Below are positions 12,787-24,700 of a DNA stretch of 64,000 nt, in pieces. Under the pieces are notes generated by a model that saw nothing but the letters and a program-made list of their open reading frames with translations, did no database searches and was not told the DNA's origin. Each line of letters opens with the position of its first letter. Position 1 is the first letter of the stretch. Source of the stretch: Micrasema longulum (Eukaryota > Arthropoda > Insecta > Trichoptera > Brachycentridae). The stretch lies in assembly GCA_022494885.1 (NCBI GenBank), contig JAGVSM010002819.1:332796-396795 (forward strand), written 5' to 3'. The position numbers and the translations under genes were made by a program.

Positions 12787-12942
12787 TAACTTGGTTGTGG
12801 TCCCGTGCTGAGAACTCACGAATTAAAAGTCCGAGGTTCGAGGTTCGAATCCCACTTAACAAAAGCTTGATGCCCACTTTCTAGTGCAGTTTTTTTGCGA
12901 TTAATATTTGCCAGAAATTGATATACTTGGGTGAATAATGTA
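12787..12942 (+). mobile_element. SINE family A copy (diverged)
   Basis: TTGGTTGTGGTCCCGTG head, box B GAGGTTCGAATCCC (with a 7-bp duplication CGAGGTT), body ending ATATACTTGGGTGAAT. Confidence 0.7.
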
Positions 12943-13796
12943 GAGAAAATATTGGATTTTTCAAACTCAAATATTTATTTTACAATCAACTTATTTCTAT
13001 TTCCAAAAGCATTTGAAAACGTCATGTTATATATTTATGTAGATAAGACAACATAATTATATTTAGGAAAAATTTATACCAAAGAAACGTATTTGTGATG
13101 TGGTAATATAAAATGTCGAATAAATAATTAAATCTAGACTTCTCACGTACTCTTTCTTCGAGTTATAAGAAATGGGAGATAAAGTAATTGCACCGGGGAA
13201 CGTTAAAGGAATGCATATTTTTAAAATTATTCTTCAAGAAGGCTTACTTATTTATTTAGAATATATGTGCTACTAAATAATTAAAAAAATGTGTCCTAAT
13301 AAATTCTATTGTATGACTAAATAAATTTAATTATGTCATTAAATAAATTTTATTATGTCACTAAATTAATTATAATATGTCACTAAACAAATACTGTCAT
13401 TTCATTAAAAAAACTCTTTTATGTAATTAAATAAAAAAAATTATGTCCCTAAATAAATTTGAAGTAATTTTTTTTTTGTACCCGAGTAAAAACAGCATTC
13501 CTTAACTTCAAGTACAAAGAATACGTACTTTGGCGGACTTATTGCTAAAAACAATATTGTCCGGCCAACAAAATAACAAAATGGAGAAAAGAAGAGATTG
13601 GTCAAAATTTTGTACCAATAAACCAAAAATACATATCAAAAGATACATACATATGATAACATAACATTTATAAAAAAACTTATTAATTAAAAATAACAGC
13701 TGTTTAAATTGGGAGATGAAACTTGCACATATTGACATTAATATTTTTATTTTTTTTACGATTACTGTAATAAATATGTATATGTCTGTGTTTATA
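12943..13796. other. AT-rich, no gene; short internal near-repeats
   Basis: 13260-13460 holds a series of TAAATAAATTTAATTATGTC-like units repeated about eight times with drift (period about 30 bp). Nothing else recognised. Confidence 0.45.
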
Positions 13797-14181
13797 GATA
13801 TACAGGGTGTTCTTTAAACCCTGTCGCATCCGAAACCACGATGATCAGTATTAGCAAGAATTATTGGCACATTAAAATAAATTTTTTGAACGATTAAAAT
13901 CTTAGAAAAATAAAATATTTCAAAAAAACACAAGGTTGCTTACTTTTCCGGGCGCGAAACGAGGAGGGGGGAGGGGGAGTCTGATACACCATCAACCGTG
14001 CGACCGCGCCCCCCTCGCTTCTCCCCTGCAGAAGTTAGCAACCATTTGTTTTTTTTAAATATTTTTTTTATTATTTTTATTTTGTTCTAAATATTTTTTT
14101 TAATATGCTAATATGTCTTTTTGCCCATACTGATCATCCTGGTTTCGGATGTGATAGGGTTTAAAGAACACCCTGGATATA
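13797..14181. mobile_element. MITE H copy 1 with 6-bp target duplication and GC-rich core
   Basis: Inverted ends at 13803 and 14175 read CAGGGTGTTCTTTAAACCCT. They are flanked by a direct GATATA (13797-13802 and 14176-14181). Inverted similarity runs inward through CATCCGAAACCA and GATGATCAGTAT. The centre (13955-14035) is strikingly GC-rich with its own hairpin of GAGGGGGG and CCCCCCTCG arms. Second copy at 21710. Confidence 0.85.
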
Positions 14182-14183
14182 AG

Positions 14184-14430
14184 TATATTTGAGTTGATAA
14201 ATATAAACGCCAGTATGCCCACCCAATTTTAAAAAAATATTTTCCTTGAAAAAGGTAAAGAAAAAATATATGACCATTTCAGTCCTGTTCAAATTAAAAC
14301 ATATCCTCATTATTACAAAATTATCATTATTGTCAAAAAAACTCTGTTTTAATTCAGAAGCTAGTACGGTCCACATGGACACTGTGGTGAATGGTTGTGG
14401 ACATTTGGAACATCTAATATCATTTTTGTA
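14184..14430 (+). mobile_element. MITE G fragment
   Basis: Left end TTGAGTTGATAAATATAAAC followed by GCCAGTATGCCCACC matches the complete MITE at 26446-26680; the right end is missing. Confidence 0.5.
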
Positions 14431-15129
14431 ATACTGTTTTTTGTTTTATTTGAAATTCCATAACTTTAAATGCATTAAAAATCTTTAAAAAGTGTAAGCC
14501 ACTCTCCAAACATAAGAGCTAGTCTCTTTTTTGGAAAGTTACATCTTTAAATTAATAAATGTGAAAGTAGGTTATCGTAGAAAAAAAAATTGCATCATTT
14601 ATTAATTAATATAAATTTTTTAATGAGTATTTTTCTCAAGTGGTGTGAGGTGTTAGAGGGTTAAATTGGAAAATTGCTTCATTTGATTATTAAATAAAGA
14701 CAATGAATAAAAATTGCCTGCTAATTTAGATTGATCACTGCGCTTCACTGTAAAATTTTATGTATTTAACAGAAGTCGAGTAAAAAAGTTTTCCCAGCAT
14801 TGGATGTGATAGTGGATGGTACAAAAACCCATCTTTTACTGATATCAGAATTCCGCTTGTAGTAGAAACCATATAATTGTTACTTAGAAGAGAGTGTAAA
14901 ACGATAAATTATTATCACATCTAAATTATTTCACACACTCCAGTATTTTATATTTCTTTAACATAAATTTAATTATTTCTTTACAGACATTGTCCTTTTA
15001 TACAATTAATAGCGTATTAATTTTACAGTATAATTATAGTTAAAAACATTTAAAAAATAAGAATGAACCATTGACAAACATAAGGGACATCAAGACAAGA
15101 TATGAACTATTTATTTAGTGCTCGTTTGA

Positions 15130-15400
15130 ATTTTTATTTAAACCCAAAAAAGTCCGGATCTTGTCTTGAGTTAACAATGCGACAAAGACTGGTCATTGGA
15201 GAATTAAGCTCGTAGTTTGTTCTATGCTGATCGATGAACAGTACCTTATTGTTTCTCAACCTACAAATCGGAATATGGAATTTTACCTGTCCCTGTAATG
15301 ATGGCACATCAATTATACCATTTAGTATGCCAAACATATATATGGAGTCAATATTAGTTCTACATTTTTGAAGACTAGACATATTTAACATAGACTATAT
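15130..15400 (-). mobile_element. Non-LTR reverse transcriptase tail
   Basis: Minus frame: SIYMFGILNGIIDVPSLQGQ, VKFHIPICRLRNNKVLFI and HRTNYELNSPMTSLCRIVN. The NG.ID.P.L...FH.P...R....F....RTNY..NSP pattern is the jockey-superfamily ORF2 C-terminus. Confidence 0.75.
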
Positions 15401-15481
15401 CAGCATATAGTTACCTCTCTCTCGTCCAAGCATCCACGTTACTTTTCGAAGCAAGCGATGTTGGACTGATGATATAAAATC

Positions 15482-15709
15482 TGTGGCTTGGATCTAAATG
15501 CGCCAATGTCAGTTTTTGTTTTCATTTTGCGGACATTTTGTAGAGGGGCGATGAAAATTCAAAAATACATACGTATGTATAATAAGGTTTTATTATTGTT
15601 TGTTTGAAACACGACAAACACTTCATTTTAACGCCACAAAGTGGCTGAGATATTACTCTCCTACTAATATTGCGGTTGAATTATTTTGTCCTTTTAGATC
15701 CAAGCCACA
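15482..15709. mobile_element. Candidate MITE K, 228 bp
   Basis: 17-bp inverted ends TGTGGCTTGGATCTAAA and TTTAGATCCAAGCCACA; no ORF between. No second copy seen in the window. Confidence 0.45.
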
Positions 15710-16601
15710 AACCATTTCGAACTCTAGCCTTAATGTCCTAAAAAAATCGGCGCGTTCTGGTGCTGTGTAGTAAATACACACACAAAAATGAGGGATTTAA
15801 AATTTTATTAATCAACTATGTTTGAAGTCAAAAGTGATGATATTAGAAATGTTTAAGCTAAAAACATGAAAAAACAATTTCGCTAACGCTCAGGAGAGCT
15901 TCGAGAGCAACTGGCGTTTTATGGCGGTGGTACAGGTTGGTGTGTGTCCCGCGCAAAATTGTCTTTCGCTCGCAAATATATCTTTAGTATAGAGAATGAG
16001 ACGTAAAAAGAACTTGAGACAATCGTGTATTCAAGACAATGCCACACATTGCTAATCTTTATTTTTTACATAGGATTTATTGATTCTCTCGTAAACGTCA
16101 AAAAGTTATAACATAATTCAACAATTAGTAAATCAAACCTAACAAACTATCAAATTTCAATCAACAACACTATTTAAAACAACAAACTAAAATCAATAAA
16201 TTAAAACCAATAAACATGAATATAATGCCAGTCTTTTGTTTGTGTGGGTAATTTTTCTCAAATTTCTGATAAAACGCCTGTTTTGTGCCAACTTAGTATT
16301 TATTATCAATCGATAGGCAAAGAAATGTAAATGTTATGTATGAAAGAAGGAATACCGAAAATCTTAACACAGTATCTATTATATTTACTGAGATATAAAC
16401 GTTAAGTGCAACGTGTACTAGCTACACATCACCGGGAAGGGAAAGTTAAAATAGAAAACGATAAAAATATCGACAGATTGTTGAAGAGGATGTTAAAAGA
16501 TGGTATCCGGGAAGAATAAGGAATATATTTCAGTGTGTGTCATAGGACGAGAACCCAGAACTAGTTTTTTCGACATTATGGTTAGCTCAGGTAAAAATTC
16601 T

Positions 16602-16692
16602 GAAAAAGTCGACCTCGTGGTTTACTATTTGTTATTGAGTTTGTATACTGTGCCGGGGGTGCTGGGTTCGATCCCGGACAAATTTTAAAATG
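16602..16692 (+). mobile_element. tRNA-like SINE head, uncertain family
   Basis: GTCGACCTCGTGGTTTAC then box-B-like GGGTTCGATCCCGG. It resembles the SINE B head but with a different middle. Confidence 0.45.
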
Positions 16693-16722
16693 TACAAATA
16701 CACAATGCAAAACAGTTAAATT

Positions 16723-16880
16723 GAGTCGGGTTGTGGTCCCGTGGCTGGTGATGCGGACTCACGGATCAGATGTCCGAGGTTTGAACCCCACTATAACCTA
16801 AGTTGATTTCCATTTTCTAACAGTAAGTTATTTACAATTTGTTGAAATGGCCACTGAAATTGATATATTTGGGTTATTTT
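16723..16880 (+). mobile_element. SINE family A copy
   Basis: CGGGTTGTGGTCCCGTGGCT head, CGGACTCACGGATCAGA, box B GAGGTTTGAACCCC, body GTTGATTTCCATTTTCTAA and GAAATGGCCACTGAAATTG. Confidence 0.8.
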
Positions 16881-17093
16881 TAAGAGCGCTGATATATATA
16901 TATATATTTTTTATTTTTATTTATTTATTCACACTTATTATCAAAATACAATTCCATATTCACTTTGCCCAGCTAACAAGGGTACATACCCCGTTCCAAG
17001 CTAGGCAATTACATTTTAATATATTATAATACTTAACAAATTAATATAGAGCACAGACAAACAAAATATAAACTTATTCGGATACACATTTTG

Positions 17094-17215
17094 ATTCATA
17101 TACATACAGACATACACATATATACACACATGTATATATAAATATACACATATATACATATGTACATACACACACACGTACATACACGCATGCGCATACA
17201 CATACATACATTCAT
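17094..17215. repeat. CATA/CACA microsatellite
   Basis: Irregular CATA, CACA and TATACA units. The 63-codon minus-strand ORF here is a translation of this simple repeat. Confidence 0.85.
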
Positions 17216-17380
17216 AAAAACATAGACAATTTATTTATGCGAAACTTCATGGTTGTCATCTATAAATATATATTTTTTAAATTATTCTTTATTTTTATAT
17301 TTTATTTTTGACATCCAGTAAGGTTCTCCAATCCGTGGCATGCATCAACTTTTCTGACTCCCTACGACCAATGTCATGAA

Positions 17381-17416
17381 AATATATATATATATATAAA
17401 TATATATATATATATT
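17381..17416. repeat. (TA)n microsatellite
   Basis: Two TA tracts separated by an AAA. Confidence 0.85.
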
Positions 17417-18052
17417 TTAAAAGCATACAAAAAAAAAACAAGAGTATTTTGAGTGCCAATCGCAGGCGTCACATGTCGTTTTCATTTTTATTTTGTATAT
17501 TGATGATTCGTTTCTCTTTGTCATTTTAATCGATTATTCTATCATTTTTGCTATTTTATAAATGAATAAAAAAACTGAAAAATGCATAATTACGATTTTA
17601 TTTTTGCTATTAAATTGATTGATTCTGAGCATCCAAAGGTTAAATTAATTTAAGGTTACAAACTCTTAAATTTCAAATAGTTTCAAAAGGATTTGTATTT
17701 AATTCGAAGGCTATTTCCATTTTTGTGGAAATGTTTTGTTGGAGTGGGATTATATCATTTGCGATTTCCTTTTGTTAGTTATTTGAGTCTGACCTTTTTT
17801 ATTCTGAGAGATTTAAATCTTCTGTAACAGCTTCCTACACGTAATATTACTAATGTAATCTTTTGTGGACACGTGGGTTTAACCATCTTGTTAATTAAAT
17901 TATGTTTAATTATTGAATAACTATTTATGCAACGATTATTTTGTCGTAGATATAAACCGTTGTTTTGGTAGGTGTAATAGATTTGTTAAGGTATTTATAT
18001 TAGTTTTGACCTCATTAAAAAATAAAAACATGTTTTCGTTTAATTCTTTCGA

Positions 18053-18058
18053 TTTATT
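18053..18058 (-). terminator. Candidate poly(A) signal of TpnC-A
   Basis: AATAAA on the minus strand about 640 nt after the TpnC-A stop; I saw no earlier exact hexamer between 18060 and 18690. Confidence 0.25.
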
Positions 18059-18694
18059 TACAAATTAAAAGTATAAATATCATACAAATTAAATATGTGT
18101 ATTTTGAACATTTGAAAATTATATAAATAAATATATATATGTGAAATTGATTTGACATAAGACTGACTAAGGTATAACGCAAAATAGATAAGGAAAAATA
18201 AAGAGAAATGATATTGGATTAAAATGAAAAGAAATAAATAATTATTTCAAAAAAAGGAAGGCACCCAAATGTTAAAAAAGGATATAGGAATAAAATATAA
18301 ATATGTACGTTTATAATATTATGTGAAATTAATTAATTCAGAAGAGGAAATCGTTTGTTTGTGGCATATGCAGAATATGGTATATTACAATATAAATAGA
18401 AACGTATGTTTCGGACATAAAAATAAGAACATGTAATAAAATTATTTGAAGAGTCATCGGTGATGGCCTCTTTAAATAACAACGTCTATAAACAAAAGGT
18501 GGCGGATATATGAAACTTTAAACTTAAAAGTGTCAAAATCCATTGAAAATATAAATGTTCAAACACAAAATAATTAAAATAGTAGTGATATATAAATTAT
18601 AACTATTAGGTACCAACATAAAATAATGAGAGGTTGAAGTTGATATAAGGCGTTGGACGATTTTTGGCCTTTTGGAGTTAAGATGTGATATTTT

Positions 18695-18723
18695 TTACTC
18701 TCCTGTCATGACCTCAAGGAACT
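18695..18723 (-). CDS. TpnC: TpnC-A exon 6 (C-terminus and stop)
   Basis: 29 nt after acceptor TTTCAG. It completes loop IV with the essential Glu145, then FLEVMTGE and TAA. Confidence 0.9.
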
Positions 18724-21700
18724 CTGAAAATATATAAATTGAAATCAATTATAATCACATATATCTCAAAAGATTTTTTTTTTCTTTTAAAAGGCACATG
18801 TAATGTAAGCATTGACATGACAGGTAATCTGCTTATAATCGCTTTACATTATGTGAACTTTGGTTATGCAGACAAATGTTTAGAATCTCATGGATTTATC
18901 GTGTCTTCAATAAAGCGATTTAAAGCATCATAAATAAAAAGGGAGTTAGTGACCGCTGTCAAAAAAAAAAAAACTTCATGCTTTGGTCACATATTCCGCA
19001 ATGATAAGTATGCCCTTCTCCAACTTATTTATAAATACAATATTTTGTCTGCCTAATTATTACTGATTGATTTTTTTAAAAATAAATTTTAGGTTAGGGG
19101 GTTTAGCCAAAGCGAATTCAAGCTGGCTTATTATTTTCATGTTTTTTTTTGAGAATTATAAAAATTGAGCTAAATGTTAAAACGTTGTATAAGGATAAAA
19201 TGTCATTAAATATACCTTCCCAATCAACAGTTCCTGAGCCATCAGAATCAATTTCCTCAATCATCATGTCCAAATCTTCAGCTGTAATCTTGTTGTCCAG
19301 TTCTTTGAAGATTTCTCCCAAGACATCTGTTGTAATGTAACCGTTACCTGAGACAAGGAGAAAGCTAAGTGAATACAGCATGTTTGTAATAAACTAGTTT
19401 TCTGCTGCGCTCACAGATGTCGGTAGTAACAATTGAGAAAACTTTTGGCACCAGATGTCACTGTTATGTCATCAACTTAAATAAACTATTTATCTTATTT
19501 TTGTTGAAAATATAGCATAAAAAACCAACCGGTACATATCGGTAAGCTTAACTCAAAATATTGTACTTAAGAAAACATTTAATTATTTACATAATTTGAA
19601 GATAAGTATAATAAATAGTACAGACAATATAATTAAAAAAATGATGTGTGTATAATAAAATTAATATTTAAAAATATGAACTACATCTGCCGGTAATAAG
19701 ACGAACTAATTTCCAGAGCTTTTAATAATGAAACACAGGGGACGCTTTGAAAATAAAATACTACTTTATTTTTAGAAAATAATTAAAAACTTTTTATTTA
19801 TGTGTGTATTAATTTTACTATGTTTTAAAAATTAATACCTTCTTTGTCATATAATCTGAACGCCTCTCTTAATTCGTGAACCATGGCTTCTTGATCTTCT
19901 TCTTCTTCTGTTAGGAAATTAGCAGCGAGTTGACAAAACTCTTCAAACTGCAATTCACCAGACCCTACAAATAAAAAAAATAATCGGTATTGATTTTTTT
20001 TCATCATCAAAATATATTTTTTTTAACAAAAATAAATCTCTGCCGTAACAGTGTTCGAACACTGCCGTGACCAGGAGTCGAACCTGGGTTACCACGGCCA
20101 CAACGTGGGGTCCTAACCACTAGACGATCACGGCTACCAGAGAAGGTGAAAGGAGCGTCAAATATTCTCATTATATCGTTAAGAACCAACCGTCAATTGA
20201 CAATCTACGTAATTAATCGGCTTTATCAACTATAGGCTTAACAAATTTGGATAGTAGGTAAACAATGAAATTATCACAATAAAAACGGATTTTTTAATTT
20301 GATGTTTTTTTTTGTAGAACCATGAATTCTTTATTTATATGGATCAATTATTATTGTTTGTAAGAACGTTATGCCAAAAAATATTATTTAGAATATTTTT
20401 AAAGATAAATAAAAATATTTTTTTATTTATCTATACTTAATTAAGAAACAATTATTAGGTAGACAAAAATAAGTAACAACATAAACTGAACCGAAATCTA
20501 GCGAACTTTATGTAGGGAAGGCTAGTCTGAAATGATCCCTCTAAGGGAAAAAATATTTTTTAAACAAGTTTACCTATCCATTTTTATTATTTTATAACTA
20601 ACGGTGAAACTATGGTTCATCTCTATCACTAAAACAATTTTTTTGTTTTTTTTTGTTTTTGCAGTGAAACATTAAAAAGGCATAATTCACAGTGTAAATT
20701 GCATGTAATTTCAATTTTTAAAAACTGTTATTCACGGAACGATATCTAATTAAAATTTCAAACATTTAAATAATATTTTTTCAATGAAAAAAAAATTCAT
20801 TGGAGTGGTCTTTATCGTAAAATTATAAGTGTTTATGTCTTTATAACAGAGTTTCCTTCAAGACCGTTTACAAGAGACATTTTGATTATTGATTATATTA
20901 TAGTTTACTATTCCTATTACTTTTTAAACAATACAATAAACATTGTCCAACGTCACTTTCCCCTTAATTAAAAAAAAGTCATGTAAAAAAAAGAATTATT
21001 ATTTTACCTACCTTAGAATGGAGTTTAAATGCTAGTTAGTCAGGGAAAGTTATAAAATATACAATTAAATGTAAAAAAAAAATTGTTTTTGTTTTTTGTT
21101 TTTGTTGTTGTTTTATGTTTTTGATGAATTTACCGTCTTCGTCAACCTGATCGATAATTTCCTGCAGGGAATCTGCATCCACCTGTTGTCCCAACATCTC
21201 CAAGATGGTTCCTATCATATCCGTACTGATGACTCCGGTTTTCTCCTGATCGAAGGCGTCAAATGCATTCTTCAGAACTAAAGATTCAAAATAATAAATA
21301 AACAAAATGATTAATTAGTTTTCAAAATCAATTTCAGTTTTAAGAGAATAGGCGGTCTGAGAATTTTTATGAATAGGCATGTTTCAACATTTTTTTTCTG
21401 TCACTCTCTCGCAAATGCCTCCCTGGTACTGAGCGAAAAACACAACTGCTCGTCGGACTGATTTTGCCTATATAAAATCTAGAAAAGTGACTTTTTGCTG
21501 TCTCGTTTTTTCCGCACCCCAAAACTTCTTTTATACATATTTTTTTAAAGAATGAAATTTTCTGTTTCGGTACCTTTCCGTATTTAAAAAATATTTATTA
21601 TATTTGTTTACCGTAAGTCTGAAAATGGCATATAAAACTGGCCACTTTTTTGGTTTTGTTTATGGTCCTAGCTCCCAAAAGAAACAGTTTACAAAAAAAA

Positions 21701-24700
21701 TAATACATACAGGGTGTTCTTTAAACCCTGTCACATCCGAAACCACGATGATCAGTATAAGCAAGAAGACATATTGGCACATTGAAATATTTTTTTAGAA
21801 TGAATAAAATTAAAAAAAATACTAAAAAAAATAAATTAATGCTAACTTCTGCAGGGGAGACACGAGGAGGGGGGAGTCTGATACACCGTTAACTGCGCGG
21901 CCGCGCCCCCCTCGCTTCTCCCCTGCAGAAGTAAGTAACCATTTGTTGTTTATAATAAAAAAAAAATACAAATATTCTTTGTTCTAAATATTTTTTAAAA
22001 TATGCTCATATGTCTTCTTGCCCATACTGATCATCGTGGTTTTGGATGTGACAGGGTTTAAAGAACACCTGTATAGCCAATGATATCATAAATTTCAATT
22101 TTTTTTTTTTAATACTTCTATATTTTACTATTCATTTGTTGATTTCAATGATACCACTATTTTGTAAATTTGATTATGTGTGATTCTTAATTTGTATAAT
22201 TTATATTTTAAAAATTATTTCTGAATATCTTTTTTGCATTGTATTCTTTGGAATTTAATTATTTATTACATTTACCTTTTTTTCTAGATTGTGATTCTAT
22301 GTCATTATTATTTGATCTAATCAATTTTACTTTGTATTTTTATTGTTATTTATTGTGGCTTGACACGGGAATAGCCTAAAAAGCCTTAATAAGTTCATAA
22401 ATATTTAATTTTGTAATTTTGAATGAAAAAAATAATAAAAAAGTGTGCCAAAAAATCACTGCTCTAGTGGCATAATCCAGGGAGAAAATAAAGGAATACG
22501 ATCGTTTGACGAAAACTCAGACCGCCTTTCCTCTACACACTTTATTGAATTTAAAACTAAAATGTTAAAAAATCGCTTCAAATTTCTAGAAAAGACGGGA
22601 TTATAAACATGTGAACAACAAATTGTTATTTCGCTATCACCCTTCACAATAGATAAATCTACACAGGTCGCAGTAACTTCAGGAACTTATCTAGCACCGA
22701 ACTACATAATTAAGAATAATAATTAGTTTTATTATTAAAATTTAAAGCATGTACTTTGCGGTCAAACATTTTACTAAATGTGATTTAATATTTGTTTGAT
22801 AAATCAGAAAGACTAGCCTGGGTAATTTTATGATTTAAAGAGCTACGAAAGGAACATTGACTAATTCCTTATATTTTAAAGAATGGTAAATGAGCTACAA
22901 TTTTTTGTGAATTATCAACACTGAATCATTCCTCAATCTTTTGATTTGACGAGCATTCAGCAGTTGATGGGGGGTAATCGGAATAATAAATTAATTTGTT
23001 ACAGGCTCAGTCGTTTTTTTTATGGAAATTACAAAAATCTATACTCAAATGACAAACACGTACATATACCAATTTTTAAAATTTATTAAATTCGCTTGTT
23101 TACGTTCTGTGGTAATTACCAAAAATTACCACTTTCGCATTAGTTTATCACGTTAATGTAAATCCGTGCGATTATATTGACATGTCGATACATTTCATTA
23201 AAATAAACGTTAAAAGGGGAAAAGTAATACTCACGTTTAATTTGTTCTTTGTCAAGTCCCTCCTGTAGGGCGGCATCGTATGAAAGAAAAGTTAAATATT
23301 TAAGAATTAATATAATCAATAATATTATACCCATTATAAGCTTAATCGTTCTGAACTACTAGGCATACAATTCTTTGCCAAAGTGGGAGCCAATATATTA
23401 CCAATAATCCGAAGCCAAAAATCACAAAAGTAAATTAGTTATGTAGGGCAATTATGTATATGCTTCAGTCCGAATATATTGAACTCTAGATTATGACGTC
23501 GACATCATTATTGTTTTGAAAAAGAAAATATGTGAGGCATTGCCCGACAAATATTTTTAAAAAATATTTTTTAATAGCAGAATTTTGCTCAATGAAAGCC
23601 TGTCAACGGCAATATACTTTAATCCTTTGTTCACTGAACATGGATTTAGCAGAGTTTTTGTTTTTTTTTCGAATTGTGTTATTTATAGTTTAAACACGAT
23701 TAAGTCTTTTTCTTTTTTTTCTACACTCTTTACATAAAAAAATAGTGTCACAAATTTGTACTGCCAGGGAATTGCAAAATAAAAAGTTGTTGTTTTTCCC
23801 CTACAATATGTTTACTAATAAATCCAAACCAAATCCAAAAACGTTAACAGGTTCTAAATTATGAATCGAATATATATTTTAAATAACCATTAGTATTTCA
23901 ATCAAATACTGATTTGAGTATACTATTTTTCTTATCTACTATAAAAAATCGGACAATTGTTTTGCCGAATTAAACCCATAAGTTAGTAGAATAATACTCA
24001 TAGTCACTCCAAAACGTTAATTTGTAAAATACTTCAATTTAAACAAAAACAGATCATCTGTGTAACAAATCCAATATAATACACAAAAATATATTGAAAC
24101 CATTAACAAATAATTTGAAATTATGAAACAAGCGTAATTGAATAACTTGTTAATATTATACATTTAAAATTACACAAAATCAAATGTATTATCAAATATA
24201 TGTAAATTAAACAAAAATGTACAAATATAAAAATTATACATCATTGCTTGAGTATGTAATTTTTTTTAAATTTTTTTTAGTTAAAAATAAATATTTGCGT
24301 TCTTATGATTTACCCAAATATTTAATTTTGGGGGCCATTTTCAACGAGTTGTAAATAACTCACTATTCGAAAATGGAAATCAAGTTGGGGTAGAGTAGGA
24401 TTCGAACCACGGACCTTTGGTCCGTGAGTCCGAGACACTAGCCACAGGACCACAACCCGATTACAAATGCTTGCAGGTTGGCTGGATTTCCTCCCTTTTC
24501 ATATTAAAATTTATTGCAACAGAGAGGGAAAACTTTATTGAGAAGAAAATATGGAAGTCTTCTAGGAGGTCATAAGTCATGTAAATGCTGAGACTTTCAT
24601 ATTCTCTTCTCAATAATGTTTTCCCTCTCTGTTGCAATAAATTTAAATAAAATTCTTTCGTTTAAACTTCGATTATGGGAATGGGAATAGTTTTTTTTTT

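Noticed and set aside
13260..13460. Possible CRISPR-like spaced repeats
   Set aside because: Units drift, spacers are not unique or regular, and the genome is eukaryotic.
17016..17207. 63-codon ORF rich in Tyr, Val, Met and Cys
   Set aside because: Translation of the CATA/CACA microsatellite.
19149..19340. Plus-strand ORF of 63 codons
   Set aside because: Antisense shadow of TpnC-A exon 5; the same shadow appears over exon 5 of B and C.
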